The notes beneath the pieces were generated by a model, which searched no databases, was not told the origin of the DNA, and saw only the letters and a program-made list of their open reading frames with translations. DNA of 16,363 nt from SFTH01 sp051878085. Lineage in GTDB: Bacteria > Bacillota > Clostridia > Christensenellales > Aristaeellaceae. Below are positions 5,996 through 13,282 of the stretch, piece by piece; position 1 is the first letter of the stretch; each line of letters starts with the position of its first letter. A program made the translations under genes and the position numbers. The DNA is taken from contig JBJEJN010000059.1 in assembly GCA_051878085.1 (NCBI GenBank), forward strand, positions 1-16,363, given 5' to 3'.

Positions 5996-7497
5996 TTGGC
6001 CTTCTCCTTTCGCTGCCGCATCCAGCTGTCCGACGACGCAAAGAACAGCAGGCGCTTCTGCATCCAAACCGGCAGGCGCACGAGGATGTCCGGGTTGTGC
6101 GCCCGGTGCGGCGCGACGGGCGAGAGGTAGTCCACGCCGAAGGACTTCATGGAGCACAGGTGGGCGATGATGAGGAAGCTTCCCAGGATCACGCCGTAGA
6201 TGCCCAGCAGCGCGCTGAGCAGCACCAGCAGCAGCCGGTACAGCATCAGTCCCACGCCGAAGCCGAAGTTGGGAATCGCGTAGCTGCCCAGGCCGGTGAG
6301 GGCGATGATGATGATCAGGATGGGGCTGATGACAGAGGCCGAGACCGCCGCCTGACCCAGTACCAGCGCACCGATGATGCCGAAGGCGGAGCCGATCTGC
6401 TTGGGCGTGCGCATGCCGGCCTCGTTGAGCAGGTAGAAGGAGAACTCCATGAACAGCACCTCGACCAGGATCGGAAAGGGCACGTTCGTGCGGGACTCTG
6501 CGATGGAGGTCAGCAGCGACATGGGGATCAGGTGGGTGTGGTAGTGGGTCACGGCGATGTAGAGCGCCGGAAGCAGTAGCGACACCAGGATGCCCACCAT
6601 GCGGATGACCCGCAGCGTGGTGCCGTACTGCCAGCGCATGAAGCTATCGTCCGAGGCGTGGATCAGGTGAAAGACCGTCACCGGCGCGATCAGCGCGTAG
6701 GGCGAATTTTCGCAGATGAGCACGATCTGGCCGTCCTCCAGGCAGGACGCGGCGCGGTCTGGGCGCTCGGTCTCCAGCATCTGTGGCAGCAACGCAAAGG
6801 GGCGATCCTCCAGATATTGCTGCAGCTGGCCGATGCCGCCGACCTTCGCCGCCTGAATGCACATCAGTCGGCGCTTGACCTCCTGCACGCACTTTTCATT
6901 TGCGACCCCGTTGAGATAGAGAATCGCAATCTGCGTCGGAATGCGCGTGCCCACGGTCATCTTCTGGGTGATCAGCTCCGGCGACTGCACGTAGCGGCGC
7001 ACCAGGCTGATGTTGGTGCGGAAGTGCTCGTTGAAGCCCTCGTGCGGGCCGCCGACCACTGCCTCGGTGGTGGGCTGCTCCACGCTGCGGTGGGGATAGT
7101 TGCGCGTCTCCAGCAGCAGCGCTTCCTCCGCGCCGTCCACCAGCAGGCAGGTCATACCCGACAGGATCGCCGGAACAGCCTCGGCGTTCTCCGTGATGCG
7201 CTTGGTCTGCGCAATCTCGATCAGGCGGTCGTTGATCCACTCCACACGATCCTGATCTGCCGCCCGCGCAGCTTCATGCCCCTTGAGCGCGTGCAGCACG
7301 AATTCGGCGATGCGCTCCTCGTCCGCCATGCCCTCGATGTAGACGGCGCAGATGCGCAACTGTCCGACGGTATATTCGCGGAACTGCGCGTCCTCATTTA
7401 GAGGATAGTTCAGTATGGTCCTGAGTGCCTCCAGGCTCCGATCCAGCTGCGGCTGGATGCTCTGGTGCAGCAGCTCCGCATGCGGCATATCCGGCAT
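5992..7497 (-). CDS. GerA-type spore germination protein (receptor A subunit)
   Basis: This is the A subunit of a Ger nutrient receptor in the spore inner membrane, shown for Bacillus GerAA to form an oligomeric ion channel gating germination. The 501-residue product has a large N-terminal soluble domain with the family motif VGGPHEGFNEHFRTN (residues 148-162). The RIPTQIAILYLNGVAN stretch and PFALLPQMLETERPD region follow, then a C-terminal membrane domain with helices near 300-317, 372-400 and 411-447. The conserved ESRTNVPFPILVEV and LLNEAGMRTPKQIG are present. The start at 7497 is preceded by GGGAGGTGA about 9 nt upstream; an internal ATG at 7488 is less well placed. It is the first gene of gerA-gerB-gerC and is preceded by a possible sigma-G promoter. 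Confidence 0.92.
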   Translation of the reverse strand: MPDMPHAELLHQSIQPQLDRSLEALRTILNYPLNEDAQFREYTVGQLRICAVYIEGMADEERIAEFVLHALKGHEAARAADQDRVEWINDRLIEIAQTKRITENAEAVPAILSGMTCLLVDGAEEALLLETRNYPHRSVEQPTTEAVVGGPHEGFNEHFRTNISLVRRYVQSPELITQKMTVGTRIPTQIAILYLNGVANEKCVQEVKRRLMCIQAAKVGGIGQLQQYLEDRPFALLPQMLETERPDRAASCLEDGQIVLICENSPYALIAPVTVFHLIHASDDSFMRWQYGTTLRVIRMVGILVSLLLPALYIAVTHYHTHLIPMSLLTSIAESRTNVPFPILVEVLFMEFSFYLLNEAGMRTPKQIGSAFGIIGALVLGQAAVSASVISPILIIIIALTGLGSYAIPNFGFGVGLMLYRLLLVLLSALLGIYGVILGSFLIIAHLCSMKSFGVDYLSPVAPHRAHNPDILVRLPVWMQKRLLFFASSDSWMRQRKEKAK

Positions 7498-7528
7498 GAC
7501 TGAGGTTCACCTCCCGACAATTGAACAT

Positions 7529-7558
7529 CAGTATCGGCTGGTTTTTCCGTTTTTATGC
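7529..7558 (-). promoter_or_regulatory. Candidate sigma-G (forespore) promoter of the ger operon
   Basis: On the minus strand GCATA (7554-7558) is followed, after exactly 18 nt, by GATACTG (7529-7535). The Bacillus sigma-G pattern is GHATR-N18-CATWHTA: the -35 matches fully and the -10 matches 5 of 7 positions. It lies 31 nt before the gerA start. No good sigma-A promoter is seen in the gap, and ger operons are known sigma-G targets. Confidence 0.5.
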
Positions 7559-7593
7559 AGCCTGCACCGCACGTCTGGCACTGGGAAGGCGCG

Positions 7594-7628
7594 AAAAATC
7601 CCGCCACCGTGAGTACGGCAGCGGGATT
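7594..7628 (-). terminator. Rho-independent terminator of the phosphoesterase-like gene
   Basis: In minus-strand RNA, AATCCCGCUGCCG pairs with CGGUGGCGGGAUU through 13 pairs (two G-U) around a 6-nt loop, followed by UUU. It begins 11 bases after the gene's stop and lies upstream of the ger promoter, separating the two units. The wobble pairs exist only in the minus-strand transcript, supporting this direction. Confidence 0.88.
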
Positions 7629-7639
7629 GGGGATGTGCT

Positions 7640-9142
7640 TTAATTGGTCGTCCACACCGCGGATTCGAGCATGTTGTCCTGCAGCTTGGCGGTGAGGGTC
7701 AGCAGGGTGATCTCCGGGTCGTTGAACGCGCGGAAGAACATCAGCGGCAGATCGGAGTTTGTGGACAAGCCGCCCGTCAGGTAGACCTGGCTTTCACCGA
7801 TCTTGGACAGGCCGTTCACGTCCTCCTTGGCGGGGAACCAGCCGTAGCGGGGCAGCATGCGGTTGGGGGCGTAGAACGCGCCCAGTCCGGGAATCTTCCA
7901 CACGCCGCCGCAGTAGTGGCCGGACACGATCAGCTCCGGCTCGCTCAGATACAGGCCGTCATCGGAATCGTGCAGCGCGGCGGATTCAATGAAGCGGTCG
8001 TTGGGAACGATGTGCGACAGGCAGATCAGCAGGTCCGAGGAGGAGATGCTGTTGGCAGCCTCGTAGAACTTCTGCGCGAGGGCGTAGCGATAGCTGGTGA
8101 AGGGCAGGCTGTTGTAGTCCGACATCAGGCCGGAGATTGTGCCGTCCTCCTCCTGCTTCATCTGATCCTTCCACGCCTCGCGGTAGGAGATCGCCTCCAC
8201 GTTCAGGAAGCTGCTGGGCGTGAGCCAGATGCTGCTGTCGCCCACGCTGACGCGTACCGGCGCATCCACATAGTTTGCGCCGCGCTCGATGGCGCCCAGT
8301 ATCCAGTCCTCCAGCACAAGCTGCGCCAGCGTGCCCTGGATGTCCCGGGCGACATCCACGTAGGGGCCGGGATCCGCGTCGCCCGCGACGAAGTACACCC
8401 GCTCCGGATGGGAAATGCCCTCCAGAAACTCGTAGAAGGGCTCGGGATCGCCATCGCTGCCGACCATGTCGCCCACGCAGAGGATCATGTTGTAGCTCTG
8501 GCTCTCCACCGCGCGCACCAGCACGCTCTGCTGGTCGCCGAAGCGCTTGCCGTTCAGATCGGAGATGACGAGGATGCCGTAGTTCTCCAGGTCGCTGGGA
8601 AGGCCGACCACCGTGACCTGCTCGGTGAGCGTCGTCACGTTGCCGTTGCTCATCACGACAACGCCGACCAGCATGGCCACGAGCACCAGCACGAACAGCG
8701 GCCAGAAGCGGATTTCGTGGCCAAAGATGCGCAGCGGCTTGAAGAGACCGTCCTCGCCGGTGGCGCTCATGATCTCAAACAGGCTCTTCTTGCGGCGGAA
8801 TTTCTTGTCCGAGAACAGTGGGGGCACCGCATTGAGAATCTTGCGGGCCTGCTTCTTCGACGCGCCCGCCTTCTTCTTCCCGGCCTTCTTGCCCTTCGGC
8901 TTTCCGGAGGCCGAAGACTTCTTCTCCGCCTTCTTTTTGCGGCGCAGCGGGATTTCGCTCTCGTCGCCCAGCAGATCGTAGTCCTCGCTCAGCGCGTCCT
9001 CCGGCTCAGCTTTTTCAGAGGCGGAAGGCTTTGGCGTTTCAACCGGATCAGGCGCGGTTGCGGCGGACTCCTCTATCTTCGCAGCCGCATGCCTGCCGCG
9101 CGGGCGCTCGTTCTCCGTAGGTTTCTTTTCGGATTCCTGCAT
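7640..9142 (-). CDS. Membrane-anchored calcineurin-like phosphoesterase with degenerate active site
   Basis: The 500-residue protein has three parts: a disordered cytoplasmic N-terminus, Glu/Pro/Ser-rich to about residue 60 and strongly Lys/Ala-rich at 66-120; one membrane helix at about 147-164; and an outside domain resembling YkuE-type metallophosphoesterases. That family normally shows SDLH, GDxxD, GNHD/E and GHTHGGQ. Here the equivalents are ISDLNGKRFG (194), GDMVG (224), GDAD (254), LSH (375-377) and SGHYCGGVWKIPG (407). The DxH histidine, the second aspartate of GDxxD, the asparagine and histidine of GNH and the second histidine of GHxH are all replaced, so most di-metal ligands are gone. 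The frame is open and well expressed (AAAGGGAG before the ATG), so it is probably a conserved pseudoenzyme or altered metal site rather than decay (inference). It lies upstream of the ger operon and divergent from radA. Confidence 0.82.
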   Translation of the reverse strand: MQESEKKPTENERPRGRHAAAKIEESAATAPDPVETPKPSASEKAEPEDALSEDYDLLGDESEIPLRRKKKAEKKSSASGKPKGKKAGKKKAGASKKQARKILNAVPPLFSDKKFRRKKSLFEIMSATGEDGLFKPLRIFGHEIRFWPLFVLVLVAMLVGVVVMSNGNVTTLTEQVTVVGLPSDLENYGILVISDLNGKRFGDQQSVLVRAVESQSYNMILCVGDMVGSDGDPEPFYEFLEGISHPERVYFVAGDADPGPYVDVARDIQGTLAQLVLEDWILGAIERGANYVDAPVRVSVGDSSIWLTPSSFLNVEAISYREAWKDQMKQEEDGTISGLMSDYNSLPFTSYRYALAQKFYEAANSISSSDLLICLSHIVPNDRFIESAALHDSDDGLYLSEPELIVSGHYCGGVWKIPGLGAFYAPNRMLPRYGWFPAKEDVNGLSKIGESQVYLTGGLSTNSDLPLMFFRAFNDPEITLLTLTAKLQDNMLESAVWTTN

Positions 9143-9181
9143 TGGTATCTCCCTTTGTTGTTGCTATACAAGTTCTATTTT

Positions 9182-9210
9182 ATTATAAAACGAATTGATC
9201 GATCTGGCAA
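9182..9210 (-). promoter_or_regulatory. Sigma-A promoter of the phosphoesterase-like gene
   Basis: On the minus strand TTGCCA (9205-9210) and TATAAT (9182-9187) lie 17 nt apart, about 40 nt before the start codon. The -35 hexamer is shared with the divergent radA promoter. Confidence 0.75.
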
Positions 9211-9233
9211 GTTTTCCGGGGATATGCTATAAT
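9205..9233 (+). promoter_or_regulatory. Extended -10 promoter of radA
   Basis: TATAAT at 9228-9233 is preceded by TG at 9225-9226 (extended -10). At 17-nt spacing the -35 is TGGCAA (9205-9210), the complement of the minus-strand promoter's -35 box. The two promoters are back to back and probably compete for RNA polymerase. Confidence 0.65.
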
Positions 9234-9316
9234 AAGTTTCAGAAAAAGTTCCGGCGAAGGCCCAATTTCCGTGCGAATGGCCTCGCCCCGAATGAAGCAT
9301 ACTGGAGGTTGGAACT

Positions 9317-10699
9317 GTGGCAAAATCCAAGACCATATATGTGTGCAGCGAGTGCGGCTACGAAACGCCGCGCTGGCTGGGAAGGTGCCCGGACTGCGGC
9401 AACTGGAACACGCTGACGGAGCAGGCGCCCCGCGTGGAGTTCTCCGCGCCGGAAAAGAAGCTCAAGCGCGCCCCGGGAAGCGACGCCGAGGCGCTGCGCA
9501 TCGACCAGATCCCGGACGAAGCAATGGAGCGCCTTCCCAGCGGCATCGGCGAGCTGGACCGGGTGCTGGGCGGCGGCATTGTGGAGGGTTCGCTGGTGCT
9601 GGTGGGCGGCGATCCGGGCATCGGCAAGTCCACGCTGCTGACCCAGGTCTGCGCCAACCTTTCCCGGGAGGATATCCCCGTGCTCTACGTCTCCGGCGAG
9701 GAATCCGCGCGGCAGATTAAGATGCGCGCCAACCGCCTGGAGGCCAGCTCCTCCGGCTTCTACGTGCTCTCGGAGAACGACCTGAACACCGTAGAGCGGC
9801 GCATGGATCAGCTTTCGCCGCGCATCATGGTGGTCGACTCCATTCAGACGATGTACCTGCCGGAGATGGCCTCCGCGCCGGGCAGCGTCTCCCAGGTACG
9901 GGAGTGCGCCTCCCGGCTGATGCGGCTGGCGAAGTTGAACAATTGCAGCGTGTTCCTTGTGGGCCACGTCACGAAGGAGGGCGCGATCGCGGGTCCGCGC
10001 ATCCTGGAGCACATGGTGGATGCGGTGCTGTACTTCGAGGGCGACCGCCAGCACCAGTACCGCCTGCTGCGCGCGGTGAAGAACCGCTTCGGCTCGGTCA
10101 ACGAGCTGGGCATGTTCGAGATGACCAGCGAGGGCATGCGGGAGGTGCTCAACGCCAGCGAGGCGCTCCTGTCCGAGCGCGCCCACAATGCCAGCGGCTC
10201 TGTCATCATGTGCGCCATCGAGGGCTCGAGGCCGCTGCTGACGGACGTGCAGGCGCTGGTGTCCGCCACCGTGTTCGGAAATCCCCGGCGCATGGCCAGC
10301 GGCGTGGATCAGGGCAGGCTTGCGCTGCTGCTGGCGGTGATGGAGAAGCGCGCGGGCATGCGCCTGTACGACAAGGACGTGTACATCAACATCGCCGGCG
10401 GCATGTCGCTGACCGAACCTGCGGCGGATCTGGCGCTCTGCGCCGCCGTCGCGTCCTCCTTCCGCAACCGTCCCACCGAGGGCAACTGGGCGGTGATGGG
10501 CGAGGTGGGCCTGGCGGGCGAGGTGCGCGCCGTGCCCCAGGCGGAGCGCCGCATCGTGGAGTGCATGCGCATGGGTTTCGATCAGGTGATCCTGCCCAAG
10601 GGCAACCTGCGCAACCTGAAGATTCCCGAGGGCATGCGCGTGGTGGGTGTGGAGACGGTCTCCCAGGCCATCGGCGAACTGGGACTGTTTTCAAACTGA
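9317..10699 (+). CDS. radA: DNA repair protein RadA/Sms
   Basis: RadA is a RecA-like ATPase and DNA helicase that helps process recombination intermediates and branch migration. The 460-residue product has all expected parts: an N-terminal C4 zinc finger (CSECG at 10 and CPDCG at 24), Walker A GGDPGIGKST (97-106), Walker B MVVDSIQT (171-178), the RadA-specific KNRFG motif (255-259), and a C-terminal Lon-protease-like domain starting around MCAIEGSRPLLTDVQALVS. The length equals that of typical RadA. The start is a GTG at 9317, 8 nt after GGAGG at 9304-9308. It is followed 48 nt later by a SpoIID-like gene on the same strand with no terminator between, so the two may share a transcript. Confidence 0.97.
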   Translation: MAKSKTIYVCSECGYETPRWLGRCPDCGNWNTLTEQAPRVEFSAPEKKLKRAPGSDAEALRIDQIPDEAMERLPSGIGELDRVLGGGIVEGSLVLVGGDPGIGKSTLLTQVCANLSREDIPVLYVSGEESARQIKMRANRLEASSSGFYVLSENDLNTVERRMDQLSPRIMVVDSIQTMYLPEMASAPGSVSQVRECASRLMRLAKLNNCSVFLVGHVTKEGAIAGPRILEHMVDAVLYFEGDRQHQYRLLRAVKNRFGSVNELGMFEMTSEGMREVLNASEALLSERAHNASGSVIMCAIEGSRPLLTDVQALVSATVFGNPRRMASGVDQGRLALLLAVMEKRAGMRLYDKDVYINIAGGMSLTEPAADLALCAAVASSFRNRPTEGNWAVMGEVGLAGEVRAVPQAERRIVECMRMGFDQVILPKGNLRNLKIPEGMRVVGVETVSQAIGELGLFSN

Positions 10700-10747
10700 T
10701 GCATGAATTCTGCGCTTCCGGTTCAATCTAAGCGCGAGGTGATGGAT

Positions 10748-11731
10748 ATGAACCGAAAGCGCAATTTTTTCCGACGAATGCTGGCGGCGCTGTGCTGTCT
10801 GCTTATGCTGTTGAACCTGAGCGCCTGTATGGGTGCGAATCAGGGCGATGAGATCGCTTCCGGCGACGTGCCGGAGATCCCCGAGCGCCTGTCCCGCAAT
10901 GCGGACGGCATTCCGTTGCTGAAGGTGTACAACACGGCCACGGAGTCCATCGAGGAGATGGATCTGGAGACCTACATCATGGGTGTGGTCGCGGGCGAGA
11001 TGAAGAATACCTGGCCCGTCGAGGCCCTGAAGGCCCAGGCGATCCTCGCCCGAACCTTCACCATGAAGTTTTTGAGCAGCAAGACCTCCGGCTATGAGGG
11101 CGCGGACATCTCCACCGACGTGCAGGAGGCCCAGGCCTACAACGCCGACGCGATCAACGACCGCATTCGCGAGGCGGTGAACGAGACGCGCGGCATCGTG
11201 ATGACGGCCGACGGCGACTTCACCCAGGCCTGGTTCCACGCGCACTCCGGCGGCAAGACCGAGCTGCCCACCAAGGCACTGGACTACAGCGAGGATCCTG
11301 CCTATTTAAAGATCGTGGAGTCCCCGGAGTCCGATCAGGCGCCGGAGGAGGTGCAGAACTGGAGCGCCACCTTCACGCTGGAGCAGGTGCGCAAGGCCTG
11401 TCAGGATGCGGGCGCGCAGGTGGAAGCCATCGAGCGCTTTGAGGTTGGTGAGCGCGGCGAGTCCGGCAGGGCCGTGACCTTCCTTGTCAACGAGAATACG
11501 GAGGTCTCCGCGCCGACCTTCCGCCTGCAGATCGGCGCGTCCGAGCTCAAGAGCACGCTGATCCACTCCATCGAGATTCACGGCGATGAGATCACCTTCA
11601 CCGGCAGCGGCTTCGGCCACGGCGTGGGCATGTCCCAGTGGGGCGCGCGCCAGATGGCGGACGAGGGCAGGAACGCCGAGGAAATCGTGACCTACTACTA
11701 CTCCGGCATCGAGCTTGCGGAGCTCTGGTGA
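10748..11731 (+). CDS. SpoIID/LytB-domain lipoprotein, probable peptidoglycan lytic transglycosylase
   Basis: The 327-residue protein has a lipoprotein-type signal (basic NRKRNFFRR, hydrophobic core, lipobox LSAC with C27) and then a SpoIID domain. Diagnostic motifs are TYIMGVVAGEM, with the likely catalytic Glu at residue 84, then PVEALKAQAILARTFTM, HSGGKT, and the C-terminal GFGHGVGMSQWGA (288-300). In Bacillus, SpoIID cuts denuded glycan strands during engulfment by the mother cell. SpoIID-like proteins also exist in vegetative cells and non-sporulators, so I do not assign the gene name. An in-frame ATG at 10742 lies only 2 nt from GAGG (10736-10739), while the ATG at 10748 has 8-nt spacing, so 10748 is preferred. 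A UUCG-tetraloop terminator follows. Confidence 0.85.
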   Translation: MNRKRNFFRRMLAALCCLLMLLNLSACMGANQGDEIASGDVPEIPERLSRNADGIPLLKVYNTATESIEEMDLETYIMGVVAGEMKNTWPVEALKAQAILARTFTMKFLSSKTSGYEGADISTDVQEAQAYNADAINDRIREAVNETRGIVMTADGDFTQAWFHAHSGGKTELPTKALDYSEDPAYLKIVESPESDQAPEEVQNWSATFTLEQVRKACQDAGAQVEAIERFEVGERGESGRAVTFLVNENTEVSAPTFRLQIGASELKSTLIHSIEIHGDEITFTGSGFGHGVGMSQWGARQMADEGRNAEEIVTYYYSGIELAELW

Positions 11732-11745
11732 GCAAGCGCACGACC

Positions 11746-11780
11746 CGCCGCAGATTCTTCGGAATTTGCGGCGTTGTTTT
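11746..11780 (+). terminator. UUCG-tetraloop terminator after the SpoIID-like gene
   Basis: A 12-bp stem (11746-11757 with 11762-11773, one G-U) is closed by C(UUCG)G, an exceptionally stable tetraloop, and followed by UUGUUUU. It starts 14 bases after the stop codon. Confidence 0.93.
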
Positions 11781-11802
11781 ATGTCCGGCGATGTGCTATA
11801 AT
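11774..11802 (+). promoter_or_regulatory. Promoter of the ZnuA-like/rnhA unit
   Basis: TATAAT (11797-11802) with upstream TG (extended -10) has TTGTTT (11774-11779) at 17 nt as -35. The -35 is the U-tract of the preceding terminator. I see no Zur-type operator in the region. Confidence 0.7.
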
Positions 11803-11831
11803 ACAGGAATGAATCTGTCAGGGAGGAACCC

Positions 11832-12803
11832 ATGAAGCTGTTCGTGAAATCGATCGCGCTGCTGCTGTGCATGTGCCTGATGGCGTGCGCGCTCTCCGGC
11901 TGCAATCCGCACGCTGCCACGGAGGAAGCGTCGCCGGAGACGGAGGCGCTCAGCGTCTACGCCACATTCTATCCGATCTACGCCCTCGCAGCACTGATTG
12001 CAGATGGCGTGCCGGAGCTGCAAATCAACTGCCTTGCGCAGCCCATGGACGGCTGCTTTCGCAGCTACAGCCTCTCCGACTGGGATTTGGCGCTACTCGT
12101 GCGCTCAGCGGACGCTGTCATCTCCGGCGGGCGCGGTCTGGAGGAGTTTGAATCCACGCTCTACGCGCTGGGCGAGGACGGTCCGGCCATCGTCAGCGTC
12201 CTCTACAACATGGAGCTTGCGACGGTGAAGCCCGCCAACGAGACCGGCGAGGAATCCCACTGGACGGACGAGAATCCCCACATCTACATGACCATCGACG
12301 GCGCGATCGCGATTGCGGAGCGCATCGCCGCGAACCTGACGGTTCTGGATCCCGAGTACGCCGATCTCTACGCCGAAAACCTGGAGAGGGCAAAAAAACG
12401 ACTGGAGTCGCTTCGTGAAGAAATGCATTCTCTGACGGGCGATTTGCGGGGCCGGAAGGTGATCGTCATGAACGAGGCGCTGGTCTATGCGGCGCAGGAG
12501 TACGGGCTCGACGTTGTGCTCTGCTATGCCCGGGAGAGTGGCGAGGCGCTCTACGACCGGGAGCTGGAGGACTGCATCGAGCTGCTGAATGCCTGCGATG
12601 CGCGGGTGATTCTGATGGAAAAGCAGGCCCCGGAGACCTTCCGAAGGGCGCTGGAGGAAGCAGGATTTCGCGTCGCGGCGCTGGACGTGCTCTCCACGCG
12701 GCGCGCAAGCGAGGGCGCAGAGGGCTATTTTGAGGCCCAGATGGAAAATGCCCGCGCGCTGGCGGCTGCATTTGAAGAAACGAATCTGGAGGTTGAGGAA
12801 TGA
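11832..12803 (+). CDS. ZnuA/TroA-type metal ABC transporter substrate-binding lipoprotein, divergent ligands
   Basis: The 323-residue protein has a lipoprotein signal (lipobox LSGC, C24) and the fold signatures of cluster A-I metal-binding proteins: VYATFYPIYALA, VISGGRGLEEFE, ENPHIYM with a following AIAERIAANLTVLDPEYADLY helix, RKVIVMNEALVYAAQEYGL and ILMEKQAPETFRRALEEAG. In zinc or manganese relatives the metal is held by three His plus an acid. Only the second (H150) is kept: the first site reads DGCFRSYSLSD where PHxYEPxPxD is usual, and the third has N214 where His is usual. There is no His/Asp-rich loop apart from ETGEESHWTDE. No permease or ATPase gene is adjacent, so it is an orphan here. 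Its ligand may not be zinc. GGGAGG lies 5 nt before the ATG. It overlaps rnhA by ATGA. Confidence 0.82.
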   Translation: MKLFVKSIALLLCMCLMACALSGCNPHAATEEASPETEALSVYATFYPIYALAALIADGVPELQINCLAQPMDGCFRSYSLSDWDLALLVRSADAVISGGRGLEEFESTLYALGEDGPAIVSVLYNMELATVKPANETGEESHWTDENPHIYMTIDGAIAIAERIAANLTVLDPEYADLYAENLERAKKRLESLREEMHSLTGDLRGRKVIVMNEALVYAAQEYGLDVVLCYARESGEALYDRELEDCIELLNACDARVILMEKQAPETFRRALEEAGFRVAALDVLSTRRASEGAEGYFEAQMENARALAAAFEETNLEVEE

Positions 12804-13243
12804 AGCGGGTGACGATCTATACCGACGGCGCATGCTCCGGCAATCCCGGCCCGGGCGGCTGGGGCGCAATCCTGATCTACAAGGAGCAGAAGCTGGAGAT
12901 TTCGGGCTACGCGGAGCACACCACCAACAACCGCATGGAGCTGCTGGCGCCCATCGAGGCGCTCTCCCGGCTCAAGGAGCCCTGCGAGGTGGACGTCTAC
13001 TCCGACAGCTCCTACCTCTGCAACGCATTTTTGCAGAACTGGCTGACCAATTGGGTGCGTCGCGGCTGGATCAAGAGCGATAAGAAGCCCGTGGAGAACC
13101 GCGATCTGTGGGAGATGCTGCTCAAATTCACGCAGATGCACCACATCTCCTGGCACAAGGTCAAGGGCCACGCAGACAACCCGCTGAACAACCGCTGCGA
13201 TGAGCTCGCCACCGGTGAAATCAAGCGCAGGAGATCAAAATAG
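12800..13243 (+). CDS. rnhA: Ribonuclease HI
   Basis: RNase HI cuts the RNA strand of RNA-DNA hybrids, removing R-loops and primers. The 147-residue protein has the full catalytic set: D9 (YTDGACSGNPGPGGWG), E47 (NNRMELLA), D69 (VYSDSSY), H124 (VKGHADNPLNNRCDELA) and D134, with the basic handle region around WIKSDKKPVENRDLW. The length is normal for type HI and there is no hybrid-binding domain. Its ATG overlaps the stop of the preceding metal-binding protein gene (ATGA), so it is translated from the same message. Its TAG stop lies inside the terminator stem. Confidence 0.97.
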   Translation: MKRVTIYTDGACSGNPGPGGWGAILIYKEQKLEISGYAEHTTNNRMELLAPIEALSRLKEPCEVDVYSDSSYLCNAFLQNWLTNWVRRGWIKSDKKPVENRDLWEMLLKFTQMHHISWHKVKGHADNPLNNRCDELATGEIKRRRSK

Positions 13244-13274
13244 ACCGAAGTCTTTTTAGACTTCGGTCTATTTT
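13237..13274. terminator. Bidirectional terminator between rnhA and the tyrosine recombinase
   Basis: A perfect 17-bp inverted repeat (13237-13253 with 13258-13274) has a 4-nt TTTT loop. A-runs on one side and T-runs on the other allow termination in both directions for the converging genes. The rnhA stop codon (13241-13243) is inside the left arm. Confidence 0.95.
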
Positions 13275-13282
13275 GTCACATT

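Noticed and set aside
7916..9232. Plus-strand 438-codon frame opposite the phosphoesterase-like gene
   Set aside because: Antisense to a gene with clear family motifs and signals; the composition is typical of reverse-strand shadows and it ends inside the divergent promoter region.
9239..10186. Minus-strand 315-codon frame opposite radA
   Set aside because: radA is unmistakable on the plus strand; the antisense frame is rich in His/Ala/Gln/Leu and has no domain.
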